Shown here in pieces: positions 1-5,683 of a stretch of 6,348 nt of DNA (its first letter is position 1; each line of letters starts with the position of its first letter). Below the pieces are notes generated by a model, which was not told the origin of the DNA, did no database searches, and worked only from the letters and a program-made list of their open reading frames with translations. The stretch spans positions 1 to 6,348 of the forward strand of contig JAFGCA010000732.1 in assembly GCA_016932895.1 (NCBI GenBank), in the 5' to 3' direction. The stretch comes from Sedimentisphaerales bacterium. Its GTDB lineage: Bacteria; Planctomycetota; Phycisphaerae; Sedimentisphaerales; SG8-4. The position numbers were made by a program, and so were the translations under genes.

Positions 1-1
1 G

Positions 2-1660
2 GCTGCCGGCCAGGCTGCGAACGTGCTGGCTCAGGAAGACATGGAGGGCCGGTTCAGCATGGGCCGGCAGGTCTGCCTGCGCCAGGTGTACCCCAGGAAC
101 CCGCCGGATGCGACGGTGGATTCCGCTCCTCTCTTCGTCGGCCGGATCGAAGGCATGGAAACGGCCATCGGTCCCGACGGCGAGACCGTCGAGATTCTCG
201 CCAAAGACGTCAGTGCCGCTCTCGGTCGCACCACCGTCTACGGACAACACGTCGTCGGCAGCGAAGGCGCCCCGGTGTTTCTGCCGGGTCTGGCCACGAC
301 GTTCAACCCCGGCGGGCAAGGCAATGCGGCCGCACCGGCCACGGTCGAAGGCGCGACCTGCACGTTGTTCAATGCCGCCGCCCCGGGTGCCGCGCGGTGG
401 AGCTATGCGGAGATCATCCATTATCTGCTGAGCCGGCACGTTCCCGGCGGACAGGTATCCCGGCCCGACCTTGAGCAATTGCGCGCCTTGACGGAGAACC
501 GCCTCGCACGAGATCTCGACGTCACCGGGATGACTCTGCTCGAAGCCCTGCACTGCTGTTGTCGGGAGGCAGGTTTGACGTTTCGTTTCGTGCCATGCCC
601 GCTCGAAACGGGGCCGGCCCAGGCCATCGTCTTCTACCAGAACGCCCGAGGCCCGACCGTCGAATTAAGCTGTCAGCAGCAAGGCGAGCCGCTGAAACTC
701 TCGCGCACCAACATCGCCGCGATGCAAAGCGAGCGACATCTCTATCCCGTCACGCACCGGTACATCGGCCAGGGCGACTTCAAGGTCTACGAGGCAACCT
801 TCACACTGGTCAAAGCCTGGGACCCGGCGTTGCAGAGCACCGACTACGGCCTGTTCTCCGCCTCCACGAACCCCGACTTCCACCAGGTCAAAGACGTCTA
901 CCGCCAGTGGTGTCTCAACGAAGCGGGAGACTACACGGCCAGCCCCTTCAACCAGGGACCGGCGTACGATTTCTCCCGGCTCTTCGGCACCTCCGCCTAC
1001 CTGCGTCGGCGCCGGCGATTTCGCCCCGCACTGAGCACCGACACGCAAGGCCGATCGCTGGGCTACTTCGTCGAGGTCTCCTTCGACGCAGGAACGCAGT
1101 GGTGGCCCTACCTCCACGCGTTCAACAACCTGCTCGATGAATGCGGAATCTGGCTGAGCAGCGACCAGCTCGACGTGGACACGTGGGCGGCCGCCTTGAG
1201 CGACACGTTGCGGTTCCGCATCACCGCTTCGGTCGTAAGCGATGAGCGACTTAGCTGCATCGTTGCCGACGGGCCCGTGGGCTCCACGGCGCCCGTGGTC
1301 GATCATCTCCTGACTCTGCCGCGTCGCTTCAAGTATCGCCAGGTCTCACCCCAGAGCGTCCTGGCCCAAAAAGACAGTGTCGGAACCGGGACGCCCGACG
1401 AGACGGATGACTCGATGGCTCTGCACGAGTTCGTCCGCCAACGGGCCACCGCCTCACCCGCCGTCATAGAGCGTATCGACGTCCAGACGCCCAGCCTCGC
1501 GCTGCATTTTCACCCGGGCGATACGGTGACGTCGCACCCCGAGAGCCGCGATCTGCTGAGCTGCCGGCGCGACAGCCGCAGCTGCGTGTGGGTCGAGCGG
1601 GTACACATGGATTTTCGGAACCAGTGCACAAACTTGCATCTCGTGCGTCAGCGCGTGTGA
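2..1660 (+). CDS. Putative phage tail/baseplate-like protein, 5' end outside the window
   Basis: The reading frame is open from the first full codon (position 2) to a TGA at 1658-1660. The GTG at 23 has no Shine-Dalgarno before it, so the true start probably lies upstream and about 552 residues are visible. No signal peptide or membrane segment is seen. An early stretch (LFVGRIEG, about residues 37-44 counted from the GTG) is followed by a short beta-rich stretch (VEILAKD). The C-terminus (GDTVTSHPESRDLLS, then VERVHMDFRNQCTNLHL) reads like the end of a beta-rich baseplate or tail-hub protein, where a boundary for injection or distortion is described by such 'source, crossing, frame' phrases. 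This is general resemblance, not a recognised family. A cysteine cluster (HCCCREAG) and a run of five arginines are odd details. The next gene starts 24 bases after the stop, suggesting one operon. The phage assignment draws mainly on the neighbours; an uncharacterised non-phage protein is possible. Confidence 0.55.
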   Translation, partial: AAGQAANVLAQEDMEGRFSMGRQVCLRQVYPRNPPDATVDSAPLFVGRIEGMETAIGPDGETVEILAKDVSAALGRTTVYGQHVVGSEGAPVFLPGLATTFNPGGQGNAAAPATVEGATCTLFNAAAPGAARWSYAEIIHYLLSRHVPGGQVSRPDLEQLRALTENRLARDLDVTGMTLLEALHCCCREAGLTFRFVPCPLETGPAQAIVFYQNARGPTVELSCQQQGEPLKLSRTNIAAMQSERHLYPVTHRYIGQGDFKVYEATFTLVKAWDPALQSTDYGLFSASTNPDFHQVKDVYRQWCLNEAGDYTASPFNQGPAYDFSRLFGTSAYLRRRRRFRPALSTDTQGRSLGYFVEVSFDAGTQWWPYLHAFNNLLDECGIWLSSDQLDVDTWAAALSDTLRFRITASVVSDERLSCIVADGPVGSTAPVVDHLLTLPRRFKYRQVSPQSVLAQKDSVGTGTPDETDDSMALHEFVRQRATASPAVIERIDVQTPSLALHFHPGDTVTSHPESRDLLSCRRDSRSCVWVERVHMDFRNQCTNLHLVRQRV

Positions 1661-1665
1661 TACGG

Positions 1666-1673
1666 AAAGGAGG
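1666..1673 (+). promoter_or_regulatory. Shine-Dalgarno of the 110-residue gene
   Basis: AAAGGAGG lies 11 bases before the ATG at 1685. It is a full-strength ribosome binding site and fixes this start. It also shows that the organism or phage uses the standard anti-Shine-Dalgarno. Confidence 0.7.
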
Positions 1674-1684
1674 CGCAGCCGGAG

Positions 1685-2017
1685 ATGAACCAGAGACACG
1701 TCACAGACCAGGGACAACTGCTGGCCGACCTGGCCCGCGCGGGCGCCGAGGACCGGCAAGAGGCTTCCATGGTGATCTCGCCCGGAGCCGGTGCCACCGC
1801 CTGGGCGGTGAAGGTCACGAGCCACGTCGCCTACAACGTCTACAACGTTCGGGCCGTCGCTATCGGCGCCGCCGGCTCGGCCCCGACCGAGATGGGCGAG
1901 CCGATGCAAGCGACGAACCTGGCCGAGTCGTTCCTGAGCCAGGGCAGTCTCGCCCCCGGAACCTACGCCCTCATGTGCCGCGTCGGCGACAATAATGTCT
2001 TCCACGCCAAACCTTGA
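1685..2017 (+). CDS. Small hypothetical protein, probable phage structural-module gene
   Basis: This encodes 110 residues from an ATG preceded by AAAGGAGG and ends in TGA at 2015-2017. I do not recognise the family. The N-terminal third (about residues 1-28) is charged and helical in character (DQGQLLADLARAGAEDRQEA). The rest alternates hydrophobic and polar residues (WAVKVTSHVAYNVYNVRAV, later LAPGTYALMCRVGDN), as expected of a small beta-sandwich. No signal peptide, membrane segment or catalytic motif is visible. It follows the tail-like gene by 24 bases on the same strand with similar GC-rich codon use, so the two are probably co-transcribed. A small virion or tail-accessory protein is the natural inference from position; the sequence itself does not show it. 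Confidence 0.65.
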   Translation: MNQRHVTDQGQLLADLARAGAEDRQEASMVISPGAGATAWAVKVTSHVAYNVYNVRAVAIGAAGSAPTEMGEPMQATNLAESFLSQGSLAPGTYALMCRVGDNNVFHAKP

Positions 2018-2025
2018 ACAATTGT

Positions 2026-2149
2026 CGATTGGGGATTAGGCATGCGTACATCCAGAAACGCAGGCGTAGGATGGGCTTTAGCCCATGCGGCTTCCTGAGT
2101 TTACCAGCATGGGCTAAAGCCCATCCTACATACCCCCAATCTCCAATCG
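2026..2149. repeat. Palindromic REP/MITE-like intergenic element with nested inverted repeats
   Basis: Two perfect 23-base arms face each other at 2066-2088 and 2107-2129 across an 18-base loop. Each arm also contains its own palindrome (ATGGGCT-TT-AGCCCAT), so the DNA can fold as one long hairpin or as two short ones. An outer imperfect inverted repeat flanks this: 2026-2040 against 2135-2149, about 13 of 15 positions. I recall the core (GGGCTTTAGCCCATCC and its complement) as a dispersed repeat in planctomycete and other environmental genomes; that part is memory, not shown here. It ends just before the ribosome binding site of the next gene, so it lies in the leader or intercistronic RNA and may stabilise, pause or attenuate transcription. 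Confidence 0.75.
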
Positions 2150-2151
2150 CC

Positions 2152-2158
2152 GGGAGGT
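2152..2158 (+). promoter_or_regulatory. Shine-Dalgarno that fixes the start of the membrane/coiled-coil gene
   Basis: GGGAGGT ends 5 bases before the ATG at 2164. The frame is open back to a TTG at 2014, but that extension is only the palindrome read as protein. This site makes 2164 the start. Confidence 0.7.
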
Positions 2159-2163
2159 ATATC

Positions 2164-2433
2164 ATGCCCAGACCCAACCCCACCGCCTGGCGGCTCGATC
2201 GCCGCGTCAATCTCTCGGTCGTCCTGCAACTGATGGTCCTGGCCTCGCTGATCGTGGGGACCTGGGTCAATCTGCAAAGCCGCCTCAACCTGCTCCAGCG
2301 CGACGTCACCATGCTGCTCGACAGCCAGAGGGACGTCCGTCAGGAACTCAAGCTGCTCAGCGAGACAAGCATCTCACACGAGTATCGCCTCCAACGGATC
2401 GAGGAAGAAACAGAAAAACGCAAGTGCCTTTAG
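2164..2433 (+). CDS. Small membrane-anchored coiled-coil protein, phage lysis-module type
   Basis: This encodes 89 residues from the ATG at 2164 to TAG at 2431-2433. A positively charged N-terminus (WRLDRRVN, residues 9-16) precedes one membrane segment, about residues 17-37 (LSVVLQLMVLASLIVGTWVN). The remainder (about 36-85) is highly charged with regularly spaced leucines and isoleucines, typical of a coiled coil. By the positive-inside rule the N-terminus should be cytoplasmic and the coil should face the periplasm. Small proteins of this build, often starting with a W-R/K-L/V-D motif, are common beside holin and endolysin genes in phages, where they act as holin-like or lysis-accessory proteins. 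That role is inferred from architecture and place; no lysin is present in the window. The gene ends 39 bases from the convergent stop of the SPL gene, which separates it from the next plus-strand gene. Confidence 0.7.
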   Translation: MPRPNPTAWRLDRRVNLSVVLQLMVLASLIVGTWVNLQSRLNLLQRDVTMLLDSQRDVRQELKLLSETSISHEYRLQRIEEETEKRKCL

Positions 2434-2472
2434 CACACGGACGCCGACCCTTGCGAAGAAGCGTTTATGACG

Positions 2473-3597
2473 TCACCAGATCAAGCAGTTGCATTTGCCT
2501 CGTTCGCATTGAGTCGCCAGGTGGCTCCATACCTCGGGCGTCTCACGGCAGAGACTGACGGAAACATGCTTGCTGAAACCGCGAATTGCGTCAATCAGGA
2601 ATCTGTAGAACTTGACGCATTGCTCGGGCCAATAGCAGAGTTTGCCGTCCGAGGCTCTGCAGGCCAGCCCCGCGTTTCGCAGCTCGGCTCCGCGCCGGCC
2701 GTACGCCCGCGCGGCGAGACGGAAATGTCCCGGCAGCAGGCGGAGCATCCCCAGGGTGATATTCTCCGGCTCAAGAACGGCCAGCGTCTCTCGAATCAGG
2801 TCGGCATAGTCGCGGCGCCACTGCTCAGACAGGATCCCCGGGTCGATACGCAGTCGGATGCGATAGCCATGCTCCTGGCAGCGTCTGGCCGCACCGAGAC
2901 GCTCGTCCAGGCCGGCGGTGCCCGGCTCGTATCGCTCAATCGTTCGCCGGCTGTTCAAGCTCCACGACACCACGACCCTGCGATGCGGTTCGACGCGCAA
3001 GAGCCCCTCAACATTCGCGCTCTTCGTCAGCAGCATCAGGTACGCGTGCGAGAGGCCGCCGAAGAACGGCACCAGCCGCTCCGTCAAGAGACTGACGTGG
3101 TCGAGCGCGAGGCTGTCGAGCATCTCGCCCATGTTGAAAGCGACCGCGCCGCCGGCGCCGGCTGTCGTCCTTCGTATCTCTCGGAACATCCTGTCGTGAT
3201 TGACGTTCATCTTGATCACCGGCAGATAGTCACGATAGACCTGCGCGAGACAGCAGTAGGTGCAATAGTAGGGACAGCCGTTGGAGATGGGGACGAGCTT
3301 CGCATAAGGATGGCAGAGCACCCCGCTGCCGAGACAACCGTCGAATTGCTTCACGAAAGAGGCCGTCTCGCCAATCATCAACACCCGCTTTCCCGCCACG
3401 ACCGCGTGGTCGCGCGAATGCCCGGGCATCGCGACGCCGCGCTGTCGCTCGACGATCCGCACGCGCGCCTCCGGGAACATCTCGATAATGCGCCGGGCCT
3501 CGGCGTGCCGTTCTATCTTGCGCCACAACAGGATCGTCTGGGGTCTAAATGCCCTGGCCGTGTCCATCTCAACCGTCATCCGCACATCGTTCGTCAC
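2473..3597 (-). CDS. SPL-family radical SAM protein (spore photoproduct lyase-like)
   Basis: This encodes up to 374 residues from a GTG at 3597; ATG codons at 3579 and 3567 are alternatives and none has a good ribosome site. A TACAAT box at 3608-3603 would put a transcript start near 3596 and favour a later ATG. CPYYCTYC at 108-115 is the CxxxCxxC cluster (C108, C112, C115) that binds the 4Fe-4S centre and S-adenosylmethionine, preceded by ISNG. Further SPL-family landmarks are the DSLALDH segment (161-167), TKSANVEGLL (191-200), SWSLNS (211-216), the EPGT-DERL segment (224-234), GYRIRLRIDP (244-253), LGMLR (282-286) and a C-terminal LCRETPEVW (349-357) with CNCL (369-372). Classical SPL repairs spore photoproduct thymine dimers. 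Here the position of the classical hydrogen-donor cysteine appears to be Glu158, so the substrate may differ. The gene runs against the phage genes on both sides, which fits acquired cargo. Confidence 0.88.
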   Translation of the reverse strand: MTNDVRMTVEMDTARAFRPQTILLWRKIERHAEARRIIEMFPEARVRIVERQRGVAMPGHSRDHAVVAGKRVLMIGETASFVKQFDGCLGSGVLCHPYAKLVPISNGCPYYCTYCCLAQVYRDYLPVIKMNVNHDRMFREIRRTTAGAGGAVAFNMGEMLDSLALDHVSLLTERLVPFFGGLSHAYLMLLTKSANVEGLLRVEPHRRVVVSWSLNSRRTIERYEPGTAGLDERLGAARRCQEHGYRIRLRIDPGILSEQWRRDYADLIRETLAVLEPENITLGMLRLLPGHFRLAARAYGRRGAELRNAGLACRASDGKLCYWPEQCVKFYRFLIDAIRGFSKHVSVSLCRETPEVWSHLATQCERGKCNCLIW

Positions 3598-3640
3598 GCG
3601 TCATTGTACGTTTCACCACCAGGAAACTGTAGAAGAATTT

Positions 3641-3645
3641 GGGAG
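3641..3645 (+). promoter_or_regulatory. Shine-Dalgarno that fixes the start of the lipoprotein-like gene
   Basis: GGGAG sits 6 bases before the ATG at 3652. The frame is open for another 395 codons upstream, but that stretch is antisense to the SPL gene. The ribosome site together with the signal peptide directly after the ATG selects 3652. Confidence 0.65.
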
Positions 3646-3651
3646 AACAAC

Positions 3652-4275
3652 ATGAAAATGCACACGCACGAAAGCAGAAGAACCGCAACCGCACTGGCTG
3701 TCTGCTTCGCATTCATCCTTTTCGTCGTCACGCTTTGTGTCGGCGGCTGTGACAGCCTGCGGCTGGCGCCGAGCGAGCAGCAGAAACAGAACGCCTGGCT
3801 GCACGGCCGCACCACCGCCCAGGCGGCCCAGACGGCGCGGACCGAGAACGCCTCCGACAAACTCCAGTCGCTGGCCCGGCTCTCCGAGCTGCAGAGCCGC
3901 TCCTTCGCCTCCTACTTCGGCCTGCCCAAAGAATACCCCCCCGCCGAGACCGCCGAGGACATCCTGGCCCAGTCCAACTGGAACCTCGCCCGCACCACGC
4001 AGACCGAATCGGCCGAGCGTCCCGACCCCTGGCAGGTCGCCGATTCCCTGCTCGAAGTCGGCATCGGCATCGGCGCCCTGTTCGGCGGCGTCTACGGCAC
4101 CCGGGCCGTGCGGTTCCTCAAAGACGCCCGCGACAAGTCTCAGGCCCTTCAGGAAATCGTCACCGGCAACGAGCTGTTCAAGAAACAAAACCAATCCTCA
4201 GCCCAGGCCTTCAAAGACGCCCACCAAACCCAATCCCCCCAAACCCGCCAGCTCGTCGCCGCCATGAAAAAATAG
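3652..4275 (+). CDS. Lipoprotein-like membrane protein, probable phage lysis/late-module gene
   Basis: This encodes 207 residues from ATG 3652 (a second ATG lies at 3658) to TAG at 4273-4275. A basic N-terminus and a hydrophobic stretch (about 12-30) end in VGGC with Cys33, an acceptable though not ideal lipobox, so it is probably a type II signal peptide. Residues 40-125 are polar, Q/A/T/E-rich and helical. A second hydrophobic glycine-rich segment (about 132-150, LLEVGIGIGALFGGVYGTR) follows a DPWQ motif. The tail (155-207) is charged and helical and ends in lysines. I do not recognise a named family. The combination of a lipid anchor or signal with a later membrane span and helical stretches could suit an envelope-spanning lysis accessory (spanin-like), but that is inference. 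It probably belonged next to the 2164 gene before the SPL gene separated them. Downstream is a hairpin-bearing convergent gap. Confidence 0.7.
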   Translation: MKMHTHESRRTATALAVCFAFILFVVTLCVGGCDSLRLAPSEQQKQNAWLHGRTTAQAAQTARTENASDKLQSLARLSELQSRSFASYFGLPKEYPPAETAEDILAQSNWNLARTTQTESAERPDPWQVADSLLEVGIGIGALFGGVYGTRAVRFLKDARDKSQALQEIVTGNELFKKQNQSSAQAFKDAHQTQSPQTRQLVAAMKK

Positions 4276-4330
4276 AGTTTCTGTAACCCTGGTCGCGAAC
4301 AGCATTTACAGTGCCGTGACGGAATTATGC

Positions 4331-4358
4331 TTGACTTCGGCGAGTTTGTAACGATAAT
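4331..4358 (+). promoter_or_regulatory. Candidate sigma-70-type promoter facing into the convergent gap
   Basis: TTGACT (4331-4336, five of six consensus bases) and GATAAT (4353-4358, five of six) are 16 bases apart. Initiation would fall near 4365. No plus-strand gene with a ribosome site follows, so if it works it would drive a short RNA ending at the hairpin 30 bases further on. It was found by eye and chance matches of this quality occur. Confidence 0.35.
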
Positions 4359-4364
4359 ATGGAT

Positions 4365-4428
4365 AGCTCATCTACCATGTGTAGAAGGAGTACGAACGCC
4401 GTCCGCCAAGGGCGGCGTTGGCTATTTT
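4365..4428 (+). ncRNA. Candidate short RNA between convergent genes
   Basis: A predicted start near 4365 and a hairpin with a T-rich end near 4428 would define an RNA of about 60-65 bases. Its 5' half can form a small stem (TCTAC 4371-4375 with GTAGA 4381-4385, loop of five); its 3' half is the 10-bp terminator-like stem. Its last bases run antisense to the final codons of the frameshifted minus-strand gene. No family match is known to me and the call depends on the two flanking signals. Confidence 0.22.
4395..4428 (+). terminator. Terminator-like hairpin between convergent genes
   Basis: A 25-base stem-loop (4395-4419) has ten pairs, one a G-T wobble, and a GCCAA loop. It is followed after five bases by TATTTT, so plus-strand transcripts from the lipoprotein-like gene could stop here. 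It lies two bases downstream of the minus-strand stop at 4422-4424; in that direction no T-run follows, so it would serve only as a 3' stabilising hairpin. The T-run is short, making this a weak intrinsic terminator. Confidence 0.45.
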
Positions 4429-4900
4429 GTCGCGGCTTCATATTCCTTTCGCAGCTTCCGTTTCGTGTGTTCCCTTGATGCGCAGTATGCGGTCCAGAGC
4501 ATCCAATGTGTGCGCCGCGCTTCCAAGACCACAAGGTACTCCGCTTGCTCAACCCAAAGCAACCGCCGGACATTTCTACCTCGTCGGTTCGACCATTGTC
4601 TTACCATGGGATCATCGACGTGTTCGATGACAGCCCGAATCCACGGCATTCTCTCACAGCGTCGTAGATCCGGCGTTCGGTCCTCTTCCACGTTTCCTTC
4701 TTGTATGCAGTGCCAAACGTGCGTTCTTTGCCCCTGATCAACTGCTTCGTGATGCAGACGCGCAACCCTTCGAGAAGCGGACTCGATTCAACAAAGTCGC
4801 GATAGAATACAGCATAGACTTCGTTTTCATAGCGTTCCCATGAGCCAGCAAAATCATCCAACAGAATCAGCCCGGGAAGCCAGGAAGGCCGTTCGCTCAT
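4422..4900 (-). pseudogene. Partner gene of the DUF3800 protein, broken by a single-base frameshift
   Basis: Two minus-strand frames join into one coherent protein of about 159 residues. The first part starts at ATG 4900 (MSERPSWLPGLILLDDF) and runs in frame to GKERTF near 4715. One base appears missing in the TTT run at 4717-4715; restoring it gives FWH and continues to DLRRCERMPW, a basic/tryptophan-rich segment (LLWVEQAEYLVVLEAR), LWTAY and a lysine-rich end (KRKLRKEYEA), stopping at TAG 4424-4422. I recall this protein, with its GKE-TFWH and PDLRRCERI-W motifs, as a recurrent hypothetical sometimes labelled 'phage P1-related' and found beside DUF3800 genes; its function is unknown. The ATG overlaps the stop of the DUF3800 gene (ATGA), so the two are translationally coupled. 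Without the fix, translation ends at about 4601 after an aberrant tail. Real mutation and sequencing error cannot be told apart here. Confidence 0.75.
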
Positions 4901-5607
4901 GTCTCTGCCTCGCTCGCCTGCCAAACCAAGAGGTTCAGTTTTGTTTCCTTCAGCAGCGTGCTGCGTGTCAAGCTGTATCTTGTCTCCCGGCGAAGGTGAT
5001 TCACGATTTCCAGTTTCGCCGCGCTCGAATCCAGATGACGGTTCGCATAGCAGACCGCCCCAGCGAGAAAATCGGCCAACTGGATCTGTTCGACCTCGTG
5101 CGAGTGTACCGGCTGGATCGTCTCAATGATGCGCCGGTCGAAATCGTAGATACTGTTGCAGAGTATCTCTCGCAAGCGTTTCGCCTTGTCAGCGCTGTGC
5201 GTGTCCTTGATATCGAGGTAGATCCGATATGTTGCCTGAGGATCGAGAATCACTTTGAGAAGATTGAAGCACATCTTGTAGTACCACTCGTTGTGATCCT
5301 GCTGGAAATCGCAGTGTCGCAGTTTCGATTTATCAGGGATTATCACCGCACGGAAGGCAAGCAACTCCTGTCTGAGAAAGTAGTCCGTGAGAGCCAGATA
5401 GAATTCCATCTTCGCCGGAGACACCTTGTTCCACTTCACTTCCACGGACGGCTTGAGACCATGTCTCTTCTTCAAGCCTCGGATCTCTCTGGCAATCGAA
5501 CGGGCATCCTCTCTTCGGCACCACACCGCAGCCAAAACCATAACATCCGAGCGATCGCGCTCCAAATGACTGCTCTCGTCGCAGTAAACATTGTACGCCA
5601 TTGTCAT
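4897..5607 (-). CDS. DUF3800 domain protein, putative RNase H-like nuclease
   Basis: This encodes 236 residues. Of three close ATGs (5613, 5607, 5601), 5607 lies six bases from AGGAGG and is chosen; the open frame back to 5805 is antisense to the replication gene. The N-terminal YCDES (8-12) is the hallmark of the DUF3800 family. Other landmarks are VEVKW (55-59), the YLDIKD segment (130-135) and QLADFLAGAV (176-185). D10, E56, D132 and D179 would make an acidic set like that of RNase H-fold nucleases; that grouping is my inference from spacing. No membrane segment or signal is present, so a cytoplasmic location is expected. DUF3800 proteins are common on phages, plasmids and defence islands, and their biochemistry is poorly established. 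The stop TGA overlaps the ATG of the next gene. The pair is more AT-rich than the phage genes on either side, a sign of separate origin. Confidence 0.87.
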   Translation of the reverse strand: MTMAYNVYCDESSHLERDRSDVMVLAAVWCRREDARSIAREIRGLKKRHGLKPSVEVKWNKVSPAKMEFYLALTDYFLRQELLAFRAVIIPDKSKLRHCDFQQDHNEWYYKMCFNLLKVILDPQATYRIYLDIKDTHSADKAKRLREILCNSIYDFDRRIIETIQPVHSHEVEQIQLADFLAGAVCYANRHLDSSAAKLEIVNHLRRETRYSLTRSTLLKETKLNLLVWQASEAET

Positions 5608-5613
5608 AAGCAT

Positions 5614-5619
5614 CCTCCT
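5614..5619 (-). promoter_or_regulatory. Shine-Dalgarno of the DUF3800 gene
   Basis: AGGAGG on the minus strand ends six bases before ATG 5607. The ATG at 5613 abuts it and the ATG at 5601 is 12 bases away, so this site picks 5607. Confidence 0.75.
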
Positions 5620-5628
5620 GCGGAGCTC

Positions 5629-5657
5629 ATTATACCGGAGACAACACCGCAGGTGTA
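5629..5657 (-). promoter_or_regulatory. Promoter of the DUF3800 cassette
   Basis: A perfect TATAAT lies on the minus strand at 5634-5629, 21 bases before the start at 5607, so the leader would be only about 15 bases and would carry the AGGAGG. The -35 region (TACACC at 17-base spacing) is a poor match, which could mean reliance on an activator or simply a modest promoter. Confidence 0.5.
5644..5656. promoter_or_regulatory. Small palindrome in the divergent intergenic region, candidate operator
   Basis: ACACC-GCA-GGTGT is a perfect five-base-arm inverted repeat lying over the -35 region of the DUF3800 promoter and 27 bases before the start of the divergent replication gene. A repressor bound here could control both directions. 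The arms are short, so chance is a real alternative. No regulator gene is seen in the window. Confidence 0.3.
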
Positions 5658-5683
5658 GTCGAATCTCCCGTCGAAAGGGTGTC

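Noticed and set aside
665..1306. A 213-residue minus-strand frame opposite the tail-like gene.
   Set aside because: It lies fully inside a longer plus-strand gene, has low-complexity V/G/R/E-rich sequence typical of GC-rich antisense frames and has no family features.
2014..2163. A 50-residue N-terminal extension of the small membrane protein from a TTG at 2014.
   Set aside because: It is the palindromic element read as protein, it overlaps the previous stop codon, and the ribosome site at 2152-2158 points to 2164.
2419..2455. A terminator between the convergent 2164-2433 and 2473-3597 genes (CGCAAG/CTTGCG with an inner GTGC/GCAC stem).
   Set aside because: The stems are only six and four pairs with a long interior and no T-run follows on either strand.
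2467..3651. A 395-codon open plus-strand stretch in frame with the lipoprotein-like gene.
   Set aside because: It is antisense to the SPL gene, whose motifs are unmistakable; the signal peptide and ribosome site place the plus-strand start at 3652.
4281..4311. CTGTAA and TTACAG inverted repeat after the lipoprotein-like gene.
   Set aside because: It has six pairs across a 19-base loop with no T-run; such matches are expected by chance.
4713..4718. Programmed ribosomal frameshift instead of a mutation in the partner gene.
   Set aside because: The site lacks a good slippery heptamer: slipping back from TTT would pair with GTT. I also see no obvious stimulatory stem after it.
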